DNA from: Dietzia sp. JS16-p6b
GTDB lineage: Bacteria; Actinomycetota; Actinomycetes; Mycobacteriales; Mycobacteriaceae
DNA: 64,000 nt
Assembly: GCF_003052165.1 (NCBI RefSeq)
Contig: NZ_CP024869.1
Coordinates: 840,001 to 904,000 of the forward strand
Direction: 5' to 3'
Of this stretch, positions 38,701 through 48,022 are shown in pieces. The translations under genes and the position numbers were made by a program. The notes under the pieces are model-generated. The model had not been told where the DNA came from and did no database searches. It worked only from the letters and a program-made list of their open reading frames with translations. Position 1 is the first letter of the stretch; every line of letters begins with the position of its first letter.

Positions 38701-39546
38701 GTGAGCACCGATCAGGCCTCGGGCTTCGACGAGGCCCTGCGCGAGCGACTGGCCTCGGGCGTCGACGTGGCCCGTGCGGCCGTGGAGGAGTTCGCGGTCC
38801 ACGGGGTGGGTGAGCACCTGGGGAGCGTCGTCGAGGCGCCGTTCACCACGACCCACCGCTTCGCGTCCGACCTCGCCGGCTACCGGGGGTGGTACTGGGC
38901 CTGTGTCCTGGCGCTGGTCCCCGGCGGTGAGGTGACGGTCGACGAGATCTCCCTCCTCCCCGGGCCAGGGTCGGTCGTGGCCCCGGAATGGGTGCCCTGG
39001 GAGAAGAGGATCCGGCCGGGAGATCTGGGTGCGGGCGATCTCCTGCCCCCTGCGGAGGATGACGAGCGACTGGTGCCCGGGCAGTTCCTCACCGGAGACG
39101 ACGAGCTCGACGAGGTCGCCGGCCCCGTGGGCCTCGGACGGCCCCGGCACCTGAGTCGGGAGGGCCGGTCGGCCGCCGCCGCCCGTTGGGCCGCCGCGCG
39201 CGGCCCGGACTCCGAGATCGCCCGCGGGGCCAGGCACCACTGCGGGTCCTGTGGTTTCCTGCTCCCGATCTCCGGTTCGCTGGGGGCGATGTTCGGGGTG
39301 TGTGCCAACGAGTACTCCGCCGACGGGCAGGTTGTTCATCTCCAGTACGGCTGCGGCGCCCACAGCGAGGTGCAGGTGGCCACCGAGTCCACGGCCCCTG
39401 TGGCCGAGGCGTATGACGACGCAGCCGTGGACGTGGTGGTCCTTCCCCAGCAGCTGGCGGCCTCGGCCGCCCGGGCGCGCGGGGCGGCGGACGCCCAGGA
39501 CCAGGTAGGGGAGACCGGTCAGGCGAGCGCTCCCGACCAGGCCTGA
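38701..39546 (+). CDS. DUF3027 protein with zinc-ribbon-like Cys motif
   Basis: A 281-residue soluble protein matching DUF3027 (Rv0877-like). It has an N-terminal helical part, then HRFASDLAGYRGWYWACVLA, and a Cys cluster HHCGSCGFL...GVCANEYS...QYGCGAHSE that resembles a zinc-binding site. I selected GTG 38701 because AGGAGG sits eight bases upstream; earlier ATGs lack a ribosome site. Its TGA stop lies inside a 19-bp tandem duplication. Function unknown. Confidence 0.8.
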   Translation: MSTDQASGFDEALRERLASGVDVARAAVEEFAVHGVGEHLGSVVEAPFTTTHRFASDLAGYRGWYWACVLALVPGGEVTVDEISLLPGPGSVVAPEWVPWEKRIRPGDLGAGDLLPPAEDDERLVPGQFLTGDDELDEVAGPVGLGRPRHLSREGRSAAAARWAAARGPDSEIARGARHHCGSCGFLLPISGSLGAMFGVCANEYSADGQVVHLQYGCGAHSEVQVATESTAPVAEAYDDAAVDVVVLPQQLAASAARARGAADAQDQVGETGQASAPDQA

Positions 39547-39571
39547 CCCCGCCGACCAGGCCTGACCCCGC
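39534..39571 (+). repeat. 19-bp perfect tandem duplication over the DUF3027 stop codon
   Basis: Units at 39534-39552 and 39553-39571 are identical (CGACCAGGCCTGACCCCGC). The DUF3027 stop codon lies in the first copy; the second copy is non-coding. Confidence 0.95.
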
Positions 39572-39592
39572 AGACCCCTCGGGCGGGCCGGC

Positions 39593-39862
39593 TCACGTGT
39601 GGTCGAAGTCGAGACCGACCTGTGCCCCCGCGCTGCCGCGCAGGACCGCACGCCGCTGGAGCGCGTACACGAGCGTGCCGATCGCACCCACACCCACACC
39701 GACCGCGCAGAGGATGACCGCGCGCATGTCCACCTCGTCCATGAGCATCATCGCCAGGAGGGCGATCGTCCACGCGAGGGTCCCGATGAGGACGACGGGC
39801 CGCGGGTCCAGGAGGTAGCCCGGGATTCGGGGCACCTGCGGCTCTGTCGGCCTCTCGGTCAT
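39593..39862 (-). CDS. DUF2530 membrane protein
   Basis: An 89-residue protein with two transmembrane helices (VVLIGTLAWTIALLAMMLM and AVILCAVGVGVGAIGTLVYAL) joined by a short acidic loop. A small two-helix protein in this position is conserved in mycobacteria (Rv0879c-like). Divergent from the purine permease. Function unknown. Confidence 0.75.
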   Translation of the reverse strand: MTERPTEPQVPRIPGYLLDPRPVVLIGTLAWTIALLAMMLMDEVDMRAVILCAVGVGVGAIGTLVYALQRRAVLRGSAGAQVGLDFDHT

Positions 39863-39936
39863 GACCGCGACGCTACCGCAGGCGGAGGGCCGGTTACCCT
39901 ATGACGGTTCCTCACCACCGCCAGGAAGGTCTCCAG

Positions 39937-41403
39937 ATGTCGCAGAGCACCGGGGCCCCGTCGCGGTCCCCAGCACGGGGCCCCCTCGACCGGTACTTCA
40001 AGATCAGCGAGCGCGGTTCGACCGTGTCCCGCGAGGTGCGCGGCGGGGTGGTCAGCTTCTTCGCGATGGCCTACATCATCGTGCTCAACCCGCTGATCCT
40101 CGGTTCGGGTGTCGACGTCGAGGGCAACCAGCTGTCGATCATCGAGATCGCCGCGGTCACCGCGTTCACCGCCGGGGTGATGACGGTGGCCTTCGGCGCG
40201 ATCGCCCGCTATCCGTTCGCCTTCGCCACCGGCCTGGGCATCAACTCCCTGGTCGCGGTCACCATCGCCAGGCAGGTCACCTGGGCCGAGGCGATGGGGC
40301 TGATCGTCATCGAGGGCGTCATCATCGTCATCCTCGCGGTGAGCGGGTTCCGCAAGGCGGTCTTCGACGCCATTCCCCCGGACCTCAAGGCCGCCATCGC
40401 CGTGGGCATCGGGCTGTTCATCGCCATGGTCGGGTTCGTCGACTCCGGGTTCGTGCGTCGACTCCCCGACGCCGCGGGCACCACGGTGCCGGTGGGGCTG
40501 GGGATCGAGGGATCGATCGCGTCGTGGCCCACGGCCGTGTTCGCGTTCGGGCTGCTGCTGTGCGGGATCCTCGTGGCCCGTCAGGTGCGCGGCGGCATCT
40601 TCATCGGCATCGTGGTCACCACCGTCGTGGCCATCATCGTCGAGGCGATCGCGGACGCCGGCCCGTCGTTCGTCGACGGCGAGCCCTCGCCCACGGGGTG
40701 GAACCTCGCGGTCCCGGGCATTCCAGAGACGCTCGGCGGACTGCCCAACCTCTCCCTCATCGGGCAGGTGGACCTCTTCGGCGCATTCGTCCGCATCGGC
40801 CCCCTTGCCGCCGGCCTGTTCGTCTTCACCCTGCTGCTCGCGAACTTCTTCGACGCCATGGGTACCTTCACCGGCCTGGGCAAAGAGGCCGGGCTCATGG
40901 ACGAGAACGGCAACCTGCCCAACATGAAGACCGCGCTCGTGGTCGAGGGAGTCGGGGCCGTCGCCGGTGGATTCACCTCGTCCTCCTCCAACACCGTCTT
41001 CCTCGAGTCGGCGACGGGTATCGCCGAGGGCGCCCGAACCGGACTGGCGAACATCGTCACGGGTGTCCTCTTCCTCGTCGCGATGTTCTTCACACCGCTC
41101 TACGAGGTCGTCCCCGTCGAGGCGGCCGCCCCCGCGCTCGTGGTGGTCGGCGCGCTCATGATGTCGCAGATCATCAACATCGACTTCACGAGATTCTCCA
41201 TCGCCCTGCCGGCGTTCCTCACCATCGTCACCATGCCGTTCACGTACTCCATCGCCAACGGGATAGGGATCGGGTTCGTGGCCTGGGTCGTGATGGCCAC
41301 GGCCACCGGCAAGGCCCGGTCGGTCCACCCGCTGCTGTGGGTGGTCGCGGCGGCGTTCCTCGTGTTCTTCGCGATCGGGCCCATCACCGACCTTCTGGCC
41401 TGA
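39937..41403 (+). CDS. AzgA/PbuG-type adenine/guanine/hypoxanthine permease (NCS2)
   Basis: A 488-residue twelve-plus-helix transporter. Family landmarks are EVRGGVVSFFAMAYIIVLNP near the start, ATGLGINSLVA, NFFDAMGTFTGLGKEAGL, and SSSNTVFLESATGIAEGARTG, characteristic of the AzgA branch that imports purine bases by proton symport. The ATG at 39937 has AGGAAGGT upstream. Twelve bases separate it from the methyltransferase gene. Confidence 0.9.
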   Translation: MSQSTGAPSRSPARGPLDRYFKISERGSTVSREVRGGVVSFFAMAYIIVLNPLILGSGVDVEGNQLSIIEIAAVTAFTAGVMTVAFGAIARYPFAFATGLGINSLVAVTIARQVTWAEAMGLIVIEGVIIVILAVSGFRKAVFDAIPPDLKAAIAVGIGLFIAMVGFVDSGFVRRLPDAAGTTVPVGLGIEGSIASWPTAVFAFGLLLCGILVARQVRGGIFIGIVVTTVVAIIVEAIADAGPSFVDGEPSPTGWNLAVPGIPETLGGLPNLSLIGQVDLFGAFVRIGPLAAGLFVFTLLLANFFDAMGTFTGLGKEAGLMDENGNLPNMKTALVVEGVGAVAGGFTSSSSNTVFLESATGIAEGARTGLANIVTGVLFLVAMFFTPLYEVVPVEAAAPALVVVGALMMSQIINIDFTRFSIALPAFLTIVTMPFTYSIANGIGIGFVAWVVMATATGKARSVHPLLWVVAAAFLVFFAIGPITDLLA

Positions 41404-41415
41404 GCGGCGCGGACA

Positions 41416-42249
41416 GTGCTCGTCGCCGACGTCTCCGATCCCGCCGATCCCCGGCTGGACGACCTCCGCGATCTCAACCACTCCGACCGCCGCCCCGACC
41501 TGCCGGGAGGGCGGGGCCTGGTGATCGCCGAGGGCACCTACGTGGTGGGGAGGATGCTCCTGTCCCGGTTCCGGCCGCACCTCCTGCTGGGGACCGACGC
41601 CCGACTGCGGCAACTGCGCCGCGAGGCGACCGCGGAGGGCTGGGATGCCGACGAACGGGCCGCCGGAGCCGTCTACCTGCGCACCACCAAGGACGTGCTC
41701 AGCGAGGTGATCGGGTTCCGGTCCAGCCGCGACATCCTCGCCGCCGCCCACCGGCCGGCCCCGCTCGACGTCGACGCGGTCGTGGACGGCGCCCGGACCC
41801 TCGTGGTGCTCGAAGGGGTCAACGACCCCGAGAACCTGGGGGCCATCTTCCGCAACTGCGCGGCGCTCGGTGTCGACGGGGTGCTGTTCGGTGCCGCCAC
41901 CGGGGACCCGCTCTACCGGCGGGTGGTGCGCGTGTCCATGGGACACGTCCTGCGGTTGCCGTTCGCGCACCTGCACGGGACCCCGACCACCTGGCACCGC
42001 TCCCTCGGGGATCTGCGAGCGCGGGGTTTCACCACCGTGGCGCTGACCCCCTCCGGGGAGGTTCCGCTCTCCCGCGCCGTCGACGCCGACAAGGTGGCCT
42101 TCGTCCTCGGCGCCGAGGGGCCGGGGCTCACCGAGCACGCGATGCGTGCGTGCGACGTCCGGGCGGCGATACCCATGACAGCGGGAACCGACTCGCTCAA
42201 CGTGGCCACGGCTGCGGCCGTGGCGTTCTACGAGCGGTCGCGCGACTAG
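41416..42249 (+). CDS. SpoU-family RNA 2'-O-methyltransferase
   Basis: A 277-residue SPOUT enzyme. An N-terminal L30e-like substrate-binding part (to about 110) precedes the methyltransferase knot with motif 1 LEGVNDPENLGAIFRNCAALG, motif 2 FVLGAEGPGLT and motif 3 AIPMTAGTDSLNVATAAAVAFYE. It probably methylates a ribose in rRNA or tRNA using SAM. GTG start at 41416. The position beside the purine permease and DUF2530 mirrors Rv0881 in mycobacteria. Confidence 0.92.
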   Translation: MLVADVSDPADPRLDDLRDLNHSDRRPDLPGGRGLVIAEGTYVVGRMLLSRFRPHLLLGTDARLRQLRREATAEGWDADERAAGAVYLRTTKDVLSEVIGFRSSRDILAAAHRPAPLDVDAVVDGARTLVVLEGVNDPENLGAIFRNCAALGVDGVLFGAATGDPLYRRVVRVSMGHVLRLPFAHLHGTPTTWHRSLGDLRARGFTTVALTPSGEVPLSRAVDADKVAFVLGAEGPGLTEHAMRACDVRAAIPMTAGTDSLNVATAAAVAFYERSRD

Positions 42250-42264
42250 GGTCCGGCGGCGTCG

Positions 42265-43161
42265 TCAGCGCCGGTTCGCCAGACGACGGTTCATCGCCCC
42301 GCCGGCGCGCCGCACGGTGTCACCGAGGACGCCGGCGATCCTGCGGACGGCCCCGGTGACGGGAGAGGAGGCCCGCGCCACCGCGGGGACGAGCGGCGCC
42401 CGTTCGTAGTCGTCGTCGGCGTACGGGGAGGACGAACCGGCATCTCTGCTGGCGGGGTGGGAGTCGCGACGGGTGGCGGCATGGAGTTCGGCGCGGCCGG
42501 GAGAGCCCACCACGTGCACCGCGGCCCCGGTGGGCGCGCTGCGTTGGCGGACCTCGCGGCGCCCGTCGGTGGCGAAGCCGTGCACGGGGACGTCGAGCCC
42601 GCCCGGCGACAGATCGAACCCCAGCCAGTCACGGTGGGCGGCGTGGAGTAGCGACGACGGCGAGAACGGGAGCGCGAGCGGCGTGTCGTCGGCGCCGGCC
42701 GGCGGGAACTCACCCGCCCAGTAGGGCCGCTCGAACGGCAGCGGCATGCCCTCGTCCTCGACGATCCGGTCGTCCGCCCCGGCGAACGAGCGCACCAGCC
42801 GACCCGACTCCCACCGGGCGAACCCGCTGATCCCGTGGTCGGGGTCGTGCGAGAACAACAGAACCGTGGGAGCCTCCACGAGGCGTAACCACGTCTCGTC
42901 GGTCGCGGAGGGCAGTACGGGCTGCTCGAGCTGGGTCTGCAGAACGGTCAATCCGGGATACGACCCGACGTACACCTCACCGGGACCAGCGGATGCCGAC
43001 CGGTTGAGGGGGAACATCCCCAGCGAGGCGAGTGTGACGGTCGGGTGGAGGCGGGAGAGCAGACGCCGGGCGAACCCGGGGTCAGAGGGGTGGCCGGACC
43101 TGATGGGAGCGGACGGGTCGTCCGTTCCGACATACCAGAAGGTCGCGACGTGGTGGCCCAT
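42265..43161 (-). CDS. DUF6928-like protein
   Basis: A 298-residue soluble protein. The N-terminus reads MGHHVATFWYVGTDDPSAPIR and the core has RDWLGFDLSPGGLDVPVHGFA. The C-terminal ~70 residues are Arg/Ala-rich and look disordered. I recall similar proteins as DUF6928, but cannot verify this. ATG 43161 is used; the frame is open further upstream but overlaps sepH. It lies eight bases after sepH on the same strand, so probably co-transcribed. Function unknown. Confidence 0.65.
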   Translation of the reverse strand: MGHHVATFWYVGTDDPSAPIRSGHPSDPGFARRLLSRLHPTVTLASLGMFPLNRSASAGPGEVYVGSYPGLTVLQTQLEQPVLPSATDETWLRLVEAPTVLLFSHDPDHGISGFARWESGRLVRSFAGADDRIVEDEGMPLPFERPYWAGEFPPAGADDTPLALPFSPSSLLHAAHRDWLGFDLSPGGLDVPVHGFATDGRREVRQRSAPTGAAVHVVGSPGRAELHAATRRDSHPASRDAGSSSPYADDDYERAPLVPAVARASSPVTGAVRRIAGVLGDTVRRAGGAMNRRLANRR

Positions 43162-43169
43162 GGCGGGTC

Positions 43170-44054
43170 TCAGTCGTCCTTGCCACGGACGCCGAGCAGG
43201 ACGTCCTCCCACGAGGGCATGGTCGGGTGCCGACGGGCGGTGCGGCGCTCGGGTTCGGCAGGCGGGTGCTGCAGGAAGTGGTCCTCGACGGGGTCTTCGG
43301 GGTCTGCTGACGCGGACCCGGGGGAGTGTCCGGCCTGGGATGTCGACCTCTCGACCGGGGCGGCCTCCGACCCACCGCGCGCGGGGCGGACGGGCGTCGG
43401 CACGGAACGGATCGGCGGAGGTCCCGGCGGGAGCGGGGGAGGCGAGGTGACGGTGCGCAGAGCCGTGGCGCGGGACGGATCGAGGAGGCGCTCGGCCTCG
43501 TCGTCCAACGCCCGGGCGGACCCCCCGTGGGAATCGGGGACGAATGACCAGGTCGCCGAGGCGTCGTCCGAGAGCCCGGCGGGCCAGGAGACCCGGACGA
43601 TCCATCCACCGGCACGGTCGCGCCAGGCGTCCCACGCGACGACGTCCGGGTCGACGCCGCGGTGATCGAGGGCGGATTCGACCCTGTCGGCGAGGGTGTC
43701 GAGCGCGGGTCCGTCCGGGAGGACCGGGTGCGACGCCCGCGCGAGTTCGGCCGCGGTCGCGCGCTCGAGGAGCACGGGGACGGCGAATCCCTCGATCCGG
43801 GACATCGGGACCCCGGCGTCGGCGGCGACGTCCTCGGGGGAGGCGCCGTGCCGGATCCGGTCCTGGATCTCTCGCGGGCGCAGCGTGCCCGTGACGGGAA
43901 CGCTCCGGGACGCCTCGGGGGTCACGGCTTCTCCGCGGGCGGCGGCGCGGAACCTGTCGTCGAGGGGGAGGGCCAGGGTCTCGCCCGAGTCGGGGAGCTC
44001 ACACTCGACCACGGCCGAGTCGGCGTCCACCCCGATGATCCTCAGCTTCCGCAT
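43170..44054 (-). CDS. sepH: Septation protein SepH
   Basis: A 294-residue DUF3071 protein. The N-terminal domain (MRKLRIIGVDADSAVVECEL...EIQDRIRHGASPEDVAADAGVPMSRIEGFA) contains the helix-turn-helix that drives FtsZ assembly in Streptomyces and mycobacteria. The C-terminus is Pro-rich and disordered, ending in HPTMPSWEDVLLGVR, the conserved tail. ATG 44054 has GGAGG upstream. Encoded near serC, as in M. tuberculosis Rv0883c. Confidence 0.92.
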   Translation of the reverse strand: MRKLRIIGVDADSAVVECELPDSGETLALPLDDRFRAAARGEAVTPEASRSVPVTGTLRPREIQDRIRHGASPEDVAADAGVPMSRIEGFAVPVLLERATAAELARASHPVLPDGPALDTLADRVESALDHRGVDPDVVAWDAWRDRAGGWIVRVSWPAGLSDDASATWSFVPDSHGGSARALDDEAERLLDPSRATALRTVTSPPPLPPGPPPIRSVPTPVRPARGGSEAAPVERSTSQAGHSPGSASADPEDPVEDHFLQHPPAEPERRTARRHPTMPSWEDVLLGVRGKDD

Positions 44055-44141
44055 ACCGCCTCCTCGACTCCTCGCGGTCCCCTGGGCGGCTCGAACGGCG
44101 CGCTCCCGGGCCCCGGGCGTTCCCACCATCGTAGGTCAGCA

Positions 44142-44177
44142 CAGCCCACCCGGCGTCGTGACGGGCCGGGTGGGCTG
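44142..44177 (-). terminator. Terminator after serC
   Basis: A 12-bp perfect stem (CAGCCCACCCGG at 44142-44153 with 44166-44177) beyond the 3' end of serC. It lies upstream of sepH, so it separates the two minus-strand units. Confidence 0.7.
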
Positions 44178-44196
44178 CGGAATTGTGGGCCGGGGG

Positions 44197-45369
<1,173 letters not shown>

Positions 45370-45409
45370 CTAGTCGGGGGCGCGTCGGCCTCGGAGTAGC
45401 GTCTGGGAC

Positions 45410-46075
45410 ATGGGCGATCCCGCAATCGAACCGGCCGACTTCGACACGATGCGCGTCGGATACGGTCTGCACACCAGCCTGGACGTGGGCGATCTGCACG
45501 ACGGCTGGCTGCCGCTCTTCGCCGCGTGGCTCGAGGAGGCCGGCCACCGGGGTGTGCGCGAGCCCAACGCGATGGTCCTCGGCACCGTCGGCGTCGACGG
45601 CAGGCCGTCGACCCGGACGGTGCTGTGCAAGGGCGCGGACGACCGGGGCCTGACGTTCTTCACGACGATGAGCTCCCGCAAAGGTGTGCAGTTGGCGCGG
45701 TCCGGGTACGCCTCGGCGACGTTCCCGTGGTTGACGGTGGAACGCCAGGTCCACGTCGAGGGCCGCTGCAGTCCACTGGAGCGGGCGGAGAGCCTGGCGT
45801 ACTGGCGTACGCGTCCGAGGGGGTCCCAGGTGGCGGCGTGGGCGTCGGAGCAGTCGCAGCCCGTGGGCGGGGTCGAGGAGTTGAACGCGCTCTACCGGGT
45901 CGCCGAGGAGCGGCTCGCGGACGTCGAGGAGATCCCGATGCCCGACCGGTGGGGTGGATACCGACTTCGCCCGGACCGTGTGGAGTTCTGGCAGGGGGGT
46001 CGGGACCGGTTCCATGACCGGGTGGAATGTCTCCGGGAACAGGGGGGGTGGACGGTCCGGCGGCTGCAACCCTGA
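45410..46075 (+). CDS. pdxH: Pyridoxamine 5'-phosphate oxidase
   Basis: A 221-residue FMN enzyme forming PLP from PMP/PNP. Landmarks are EPNAMVLGTVGVDGRPSTRTVLCKG, FFTTMSSRKGVQLA, ATFPWLTVERQVHVEG, and the C-terminal WGGYRLRPDRVEFWQGGRDRFHDR with the conserved tail TVRRLQP. Divergent from serC across 88 bases. Confidence 0.95.
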   Translation: MGDPAIEPADFDTMRVGYGLHTSLDVGDLHDGWLPLFAAWLEEAGHRGVREPNAMVLGTVGVDGRPSTRTVLCKGADDRGLTFFTTMSSRKGVQLARSGYASATFPWLTVERQVHVEGRCSPLERAESLAYWRTRPRGSQVAAWASEQSQPVGGVEELNALYRVAEERLADVEEIPMPDRWGGYRLRPDRVEFWQGGRDRFHDRVECLREQGGWTVRRLQP

Positions 46076-46104
46076 CCCGCTGACGGGTCGCGCACGCGTA
46101 TCGG

Positions 46105-46131
46105 CCCCCCGGGCGGGCACGGCCCGGGGGG
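46105..46131 (+). terminator. Terminator after pdxH
   Basis: A 10-bp stem (CCCCCCGGGC at 46105-46114 with 46122-46131), 30 bases after the pdxH stop. Confidence 0.65.
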
Positions 46132-46240
46132 AGCGGACCGGTGCACGCTTCGGAGCGCGGGCGACCGTCACGGTAGGGTGTGGCACAGCACATTCGTGGC
46201 GGGAGATGCCGCCGGGACCAGTCGTCGGAGAGGGAATCGC

Positions 46241-47530
46241 GTGACCGCAGGCTCGAACGGTTCGGACCGCAAGGCAACACTGTCCTATCCCGGCGGTGAG
46301 CTCGCGCTCGACGTGGTGGACGCGACCTGCGGAAGCGACGCGGTGCAGTTGGGTTCACTGCTGGCCAAGACCGGGATGACCACACTGGACGTCGGGTTCG
46401 TCAACACCTCCGCCTGCACCTCCTCGATCACCTACATCGACGGCAACGAGGGCATCCTGCGTCACCGCGGGTATCCGATCGACCAGCTCGCCGACAACGC
46501 CTCGTTCCTCGAGGTCTCCTACCTGCTCATCTACGGTGAGGACCCGACGGAGGCCCAGCTCGCGGAGTTCACCGAGAAGGTGCTCGGGGAGACCGCGCTG
46601 CCTGGCCAGATGATGCCGCTGCTGCAGGCGTTCCCGCTGGACACCCACCCGATGCCCGTCTTCTCCGCCGGTGTGAGCCTCTTCGGGACCCACGGGGACG
46701 ACCTCGACATCGACGACCCCAAGGCCGTGGACCTGGCCACCGCCCGGCTGTTGGGCCGCGGCCCGACTCTCGCCGCCGCCATCGAGCGCATCCGACGTGG
46801 CCATGACGCCGTCGATCCGGACCCCTCGCTCGGATACGTCCGAAACTTCCTCCGTATGACGTTCGGGCCGGACTACGAGGTCACCGACGAGATCGCCGAC
46901 GCCCTCGACATGCTGCTCGTCCTCCACGCGGACCACGAACAGAACTGCTCCACCTCGACCGTCCGCATGGTCGGGTCCTCCGAGGCGCCGTTGTACGCCT
47001 CCATCACCGGCGGCATCAACGCCCTGTACGGGCCGCTGCACGGTGGGGCCAACCAGGCCGTGCTCGAGATGCTCGAGCGCATCGAGTCGGAGGGCGGCGA
47101 CGCCACCGACTACATGGATCGTGTCAAGAACAAGGTGGACGGCGTCAAGCTGATGGGCTTCGGCCACCGCGTCTACAAGAGCTATGACCCGCGCGCCCAG
47201 ATCGCGAAGAAGCACGCGCACGCCCTGCTGTCGCAGAGCAACGACCCTCTTCTCGAGATCGCGCTCAAGCTCGAGGAGACCGCGTTGGCCGACGACTACT
47301 TCGTCGAGCGCAAGCTCTACCCGAACGTGGACTTCTACACCGGCCTCATCTATCGCGCGATGGGCTTCCCCACCGAGATGTTCACCGTGCTGTTCGCGCT
47401 CGGCCGGATGCCGGGGTGGATCGCGCACTGGCGCGAGATGCGCGAGGATCCGTCCACCAAGATCAACCGCCCGCGCCAGGTCTACACCGGCCCGGCCGAG
47501 CGGAGCTTCACCCCGATCAGCCAGCGCTGA
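46241..47530 (+). CDS. gltA: Citrate synthase
   Basis: A 429-residue type II citrate synthase starting the TCA cycle. Landmarks are VSYLLIYGEDPT, the active-site His segment LHADHEQNCSTSTVR, GPLHGGANQAVLEML, GFGHRVYKSYDPRA (second His), and PNVDFYTGLIYRAMGFP with the catalytic Asp. Length equals Rv0896 (GltA2). GTG 46241 is set by GGAGAGGG upstream. Followed after 31 bases by an FKBP gene. Confidence 0.96.
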   Translation: MTAGSNGSDRKATLSYPGGELALDVVDATCGSDAVQLGSLLAKTGMTTLDVGFVNTSACTSSITYIDGNEGILRHRGYPIDQLADNASFLEVSYLLIYGEDPTEAQLAEFTEKVLGETALPGQMMPLLQAFPLDTHPMPVFSAGVSLFGTHGDDLDIDDPKAVDLATARLLGRGPTLAAAIERIRRGHDAVDPDPSLGYVRNFLRMTFGPDYEVTDEIADALDMLLVLHADHEQNCSTSTVRMVGSSEAPLYASITGGINALYGPLHGGANQAVLEMLERIESEGGDATDYMDRVKNKVDGVKLMGFGHRVYKSYDPRAQIAKKHAHALLSQSNDPLLEIALKLEETALADDYFVERKLYPNVDFYTGLIYRAMGFPTEMFTVLFALGRMPGWIAHWREMREDPSTKINRPRQVYTGPAERSFTPISQR

Positions 47531-47561
47531 GCCCGGGAAACGGACTCCAGGAGGAGACACC

Positions 47562-47918
47562 ATGGACAAGCCCGAGATCGACATGCCGACCGGCCCCGCC
47601 CCCACTGACCTCGTCAGCGCGGACCTCACTGTCGGGGAGGGCGCCGAGGCGGTGGCCGGCGGTAACGTCACCGTCCACTACGTCGGTGTCGACTACGAGA
47701 CCGGCGAGCAGTTCGACTCCTCGTGGGACCGGGGCGAGTCCATCACGTTCCCGCTCAACGGCCTCATCCAGGGCTGGCAGGAAGGGATCCCGGGCATGAA
47801 GGTCGGGGGTCGCCGTCAGCTGGTCATCCCGCCGGACAAGGCCTACGGGACCTCCGCGGCCCTGCACCCGCTCGGCGGCAAGACCCTGGTGTTCGTCATC
47901 GATCTGCTCGACGCCTGA
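47562..47918 (+). CDS. FKBP-type peptidyl-prolyl isomerase
   Basis: A 118-residue single-domain FKBP with HYVGVDYETGEQFDSSW, GLIQGWQEGIPGMKVGGRRQLVIPPDKAYG and TLVFVIDLLDA. It accelerates prolyl isomerisation in the cytoplasm (no signal peptide). The ATG at 47562 has AGGAGGAG upstream. Probably co-transcribed with gltA, as in Corynebacterium. Confidence 0.94.
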   Translation: MDKPEIDMPTGPAPTDLVSADLTVGEGAEAVAGGNVTVHYVGVDYETGEQFDSSWDRGESITFPLNGLIQGWQEGIPGMKVGGRRQLVIPPDKAYGTSAALHPLGGKTLVFVIDLLDA

Positions 47919-47938
47919 GACCGCCCCCGTCTCAACCC

Positions 47939-47973
47939 GACGCCCCGCCCCCCGTTCCGGGGGGCGGGGCGTC
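47939..47973. terminator. Terminator between FKBP and prpE
   Basis: A perfect 16-bp GC stem (47939-47954 with 47958-47973), loop TTC, between the convergent FKBP and prpE genes. Confidence 0.85.
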
Positions 47974-48022
47974 GTCGTGTGCGGGGTCCGCCGCGGCGAC
48001 CACGGGTGACGGCCGGCGCGCC

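Noticed and set aside
39859-42138. Minus-strand open frame of 759 codons
   Set aside because: Antisense to the purine permease and the SpoU methyltransferase; low-complexity Asp/His/Gly-rich translation.
46174-46195. TGTGGCACAGCACA upstream of gltA as a GlxR/Crp site
   Set aside because: Half-sites are spaced two bases too close and both carry a mismatch to TGTGA/TCACA.
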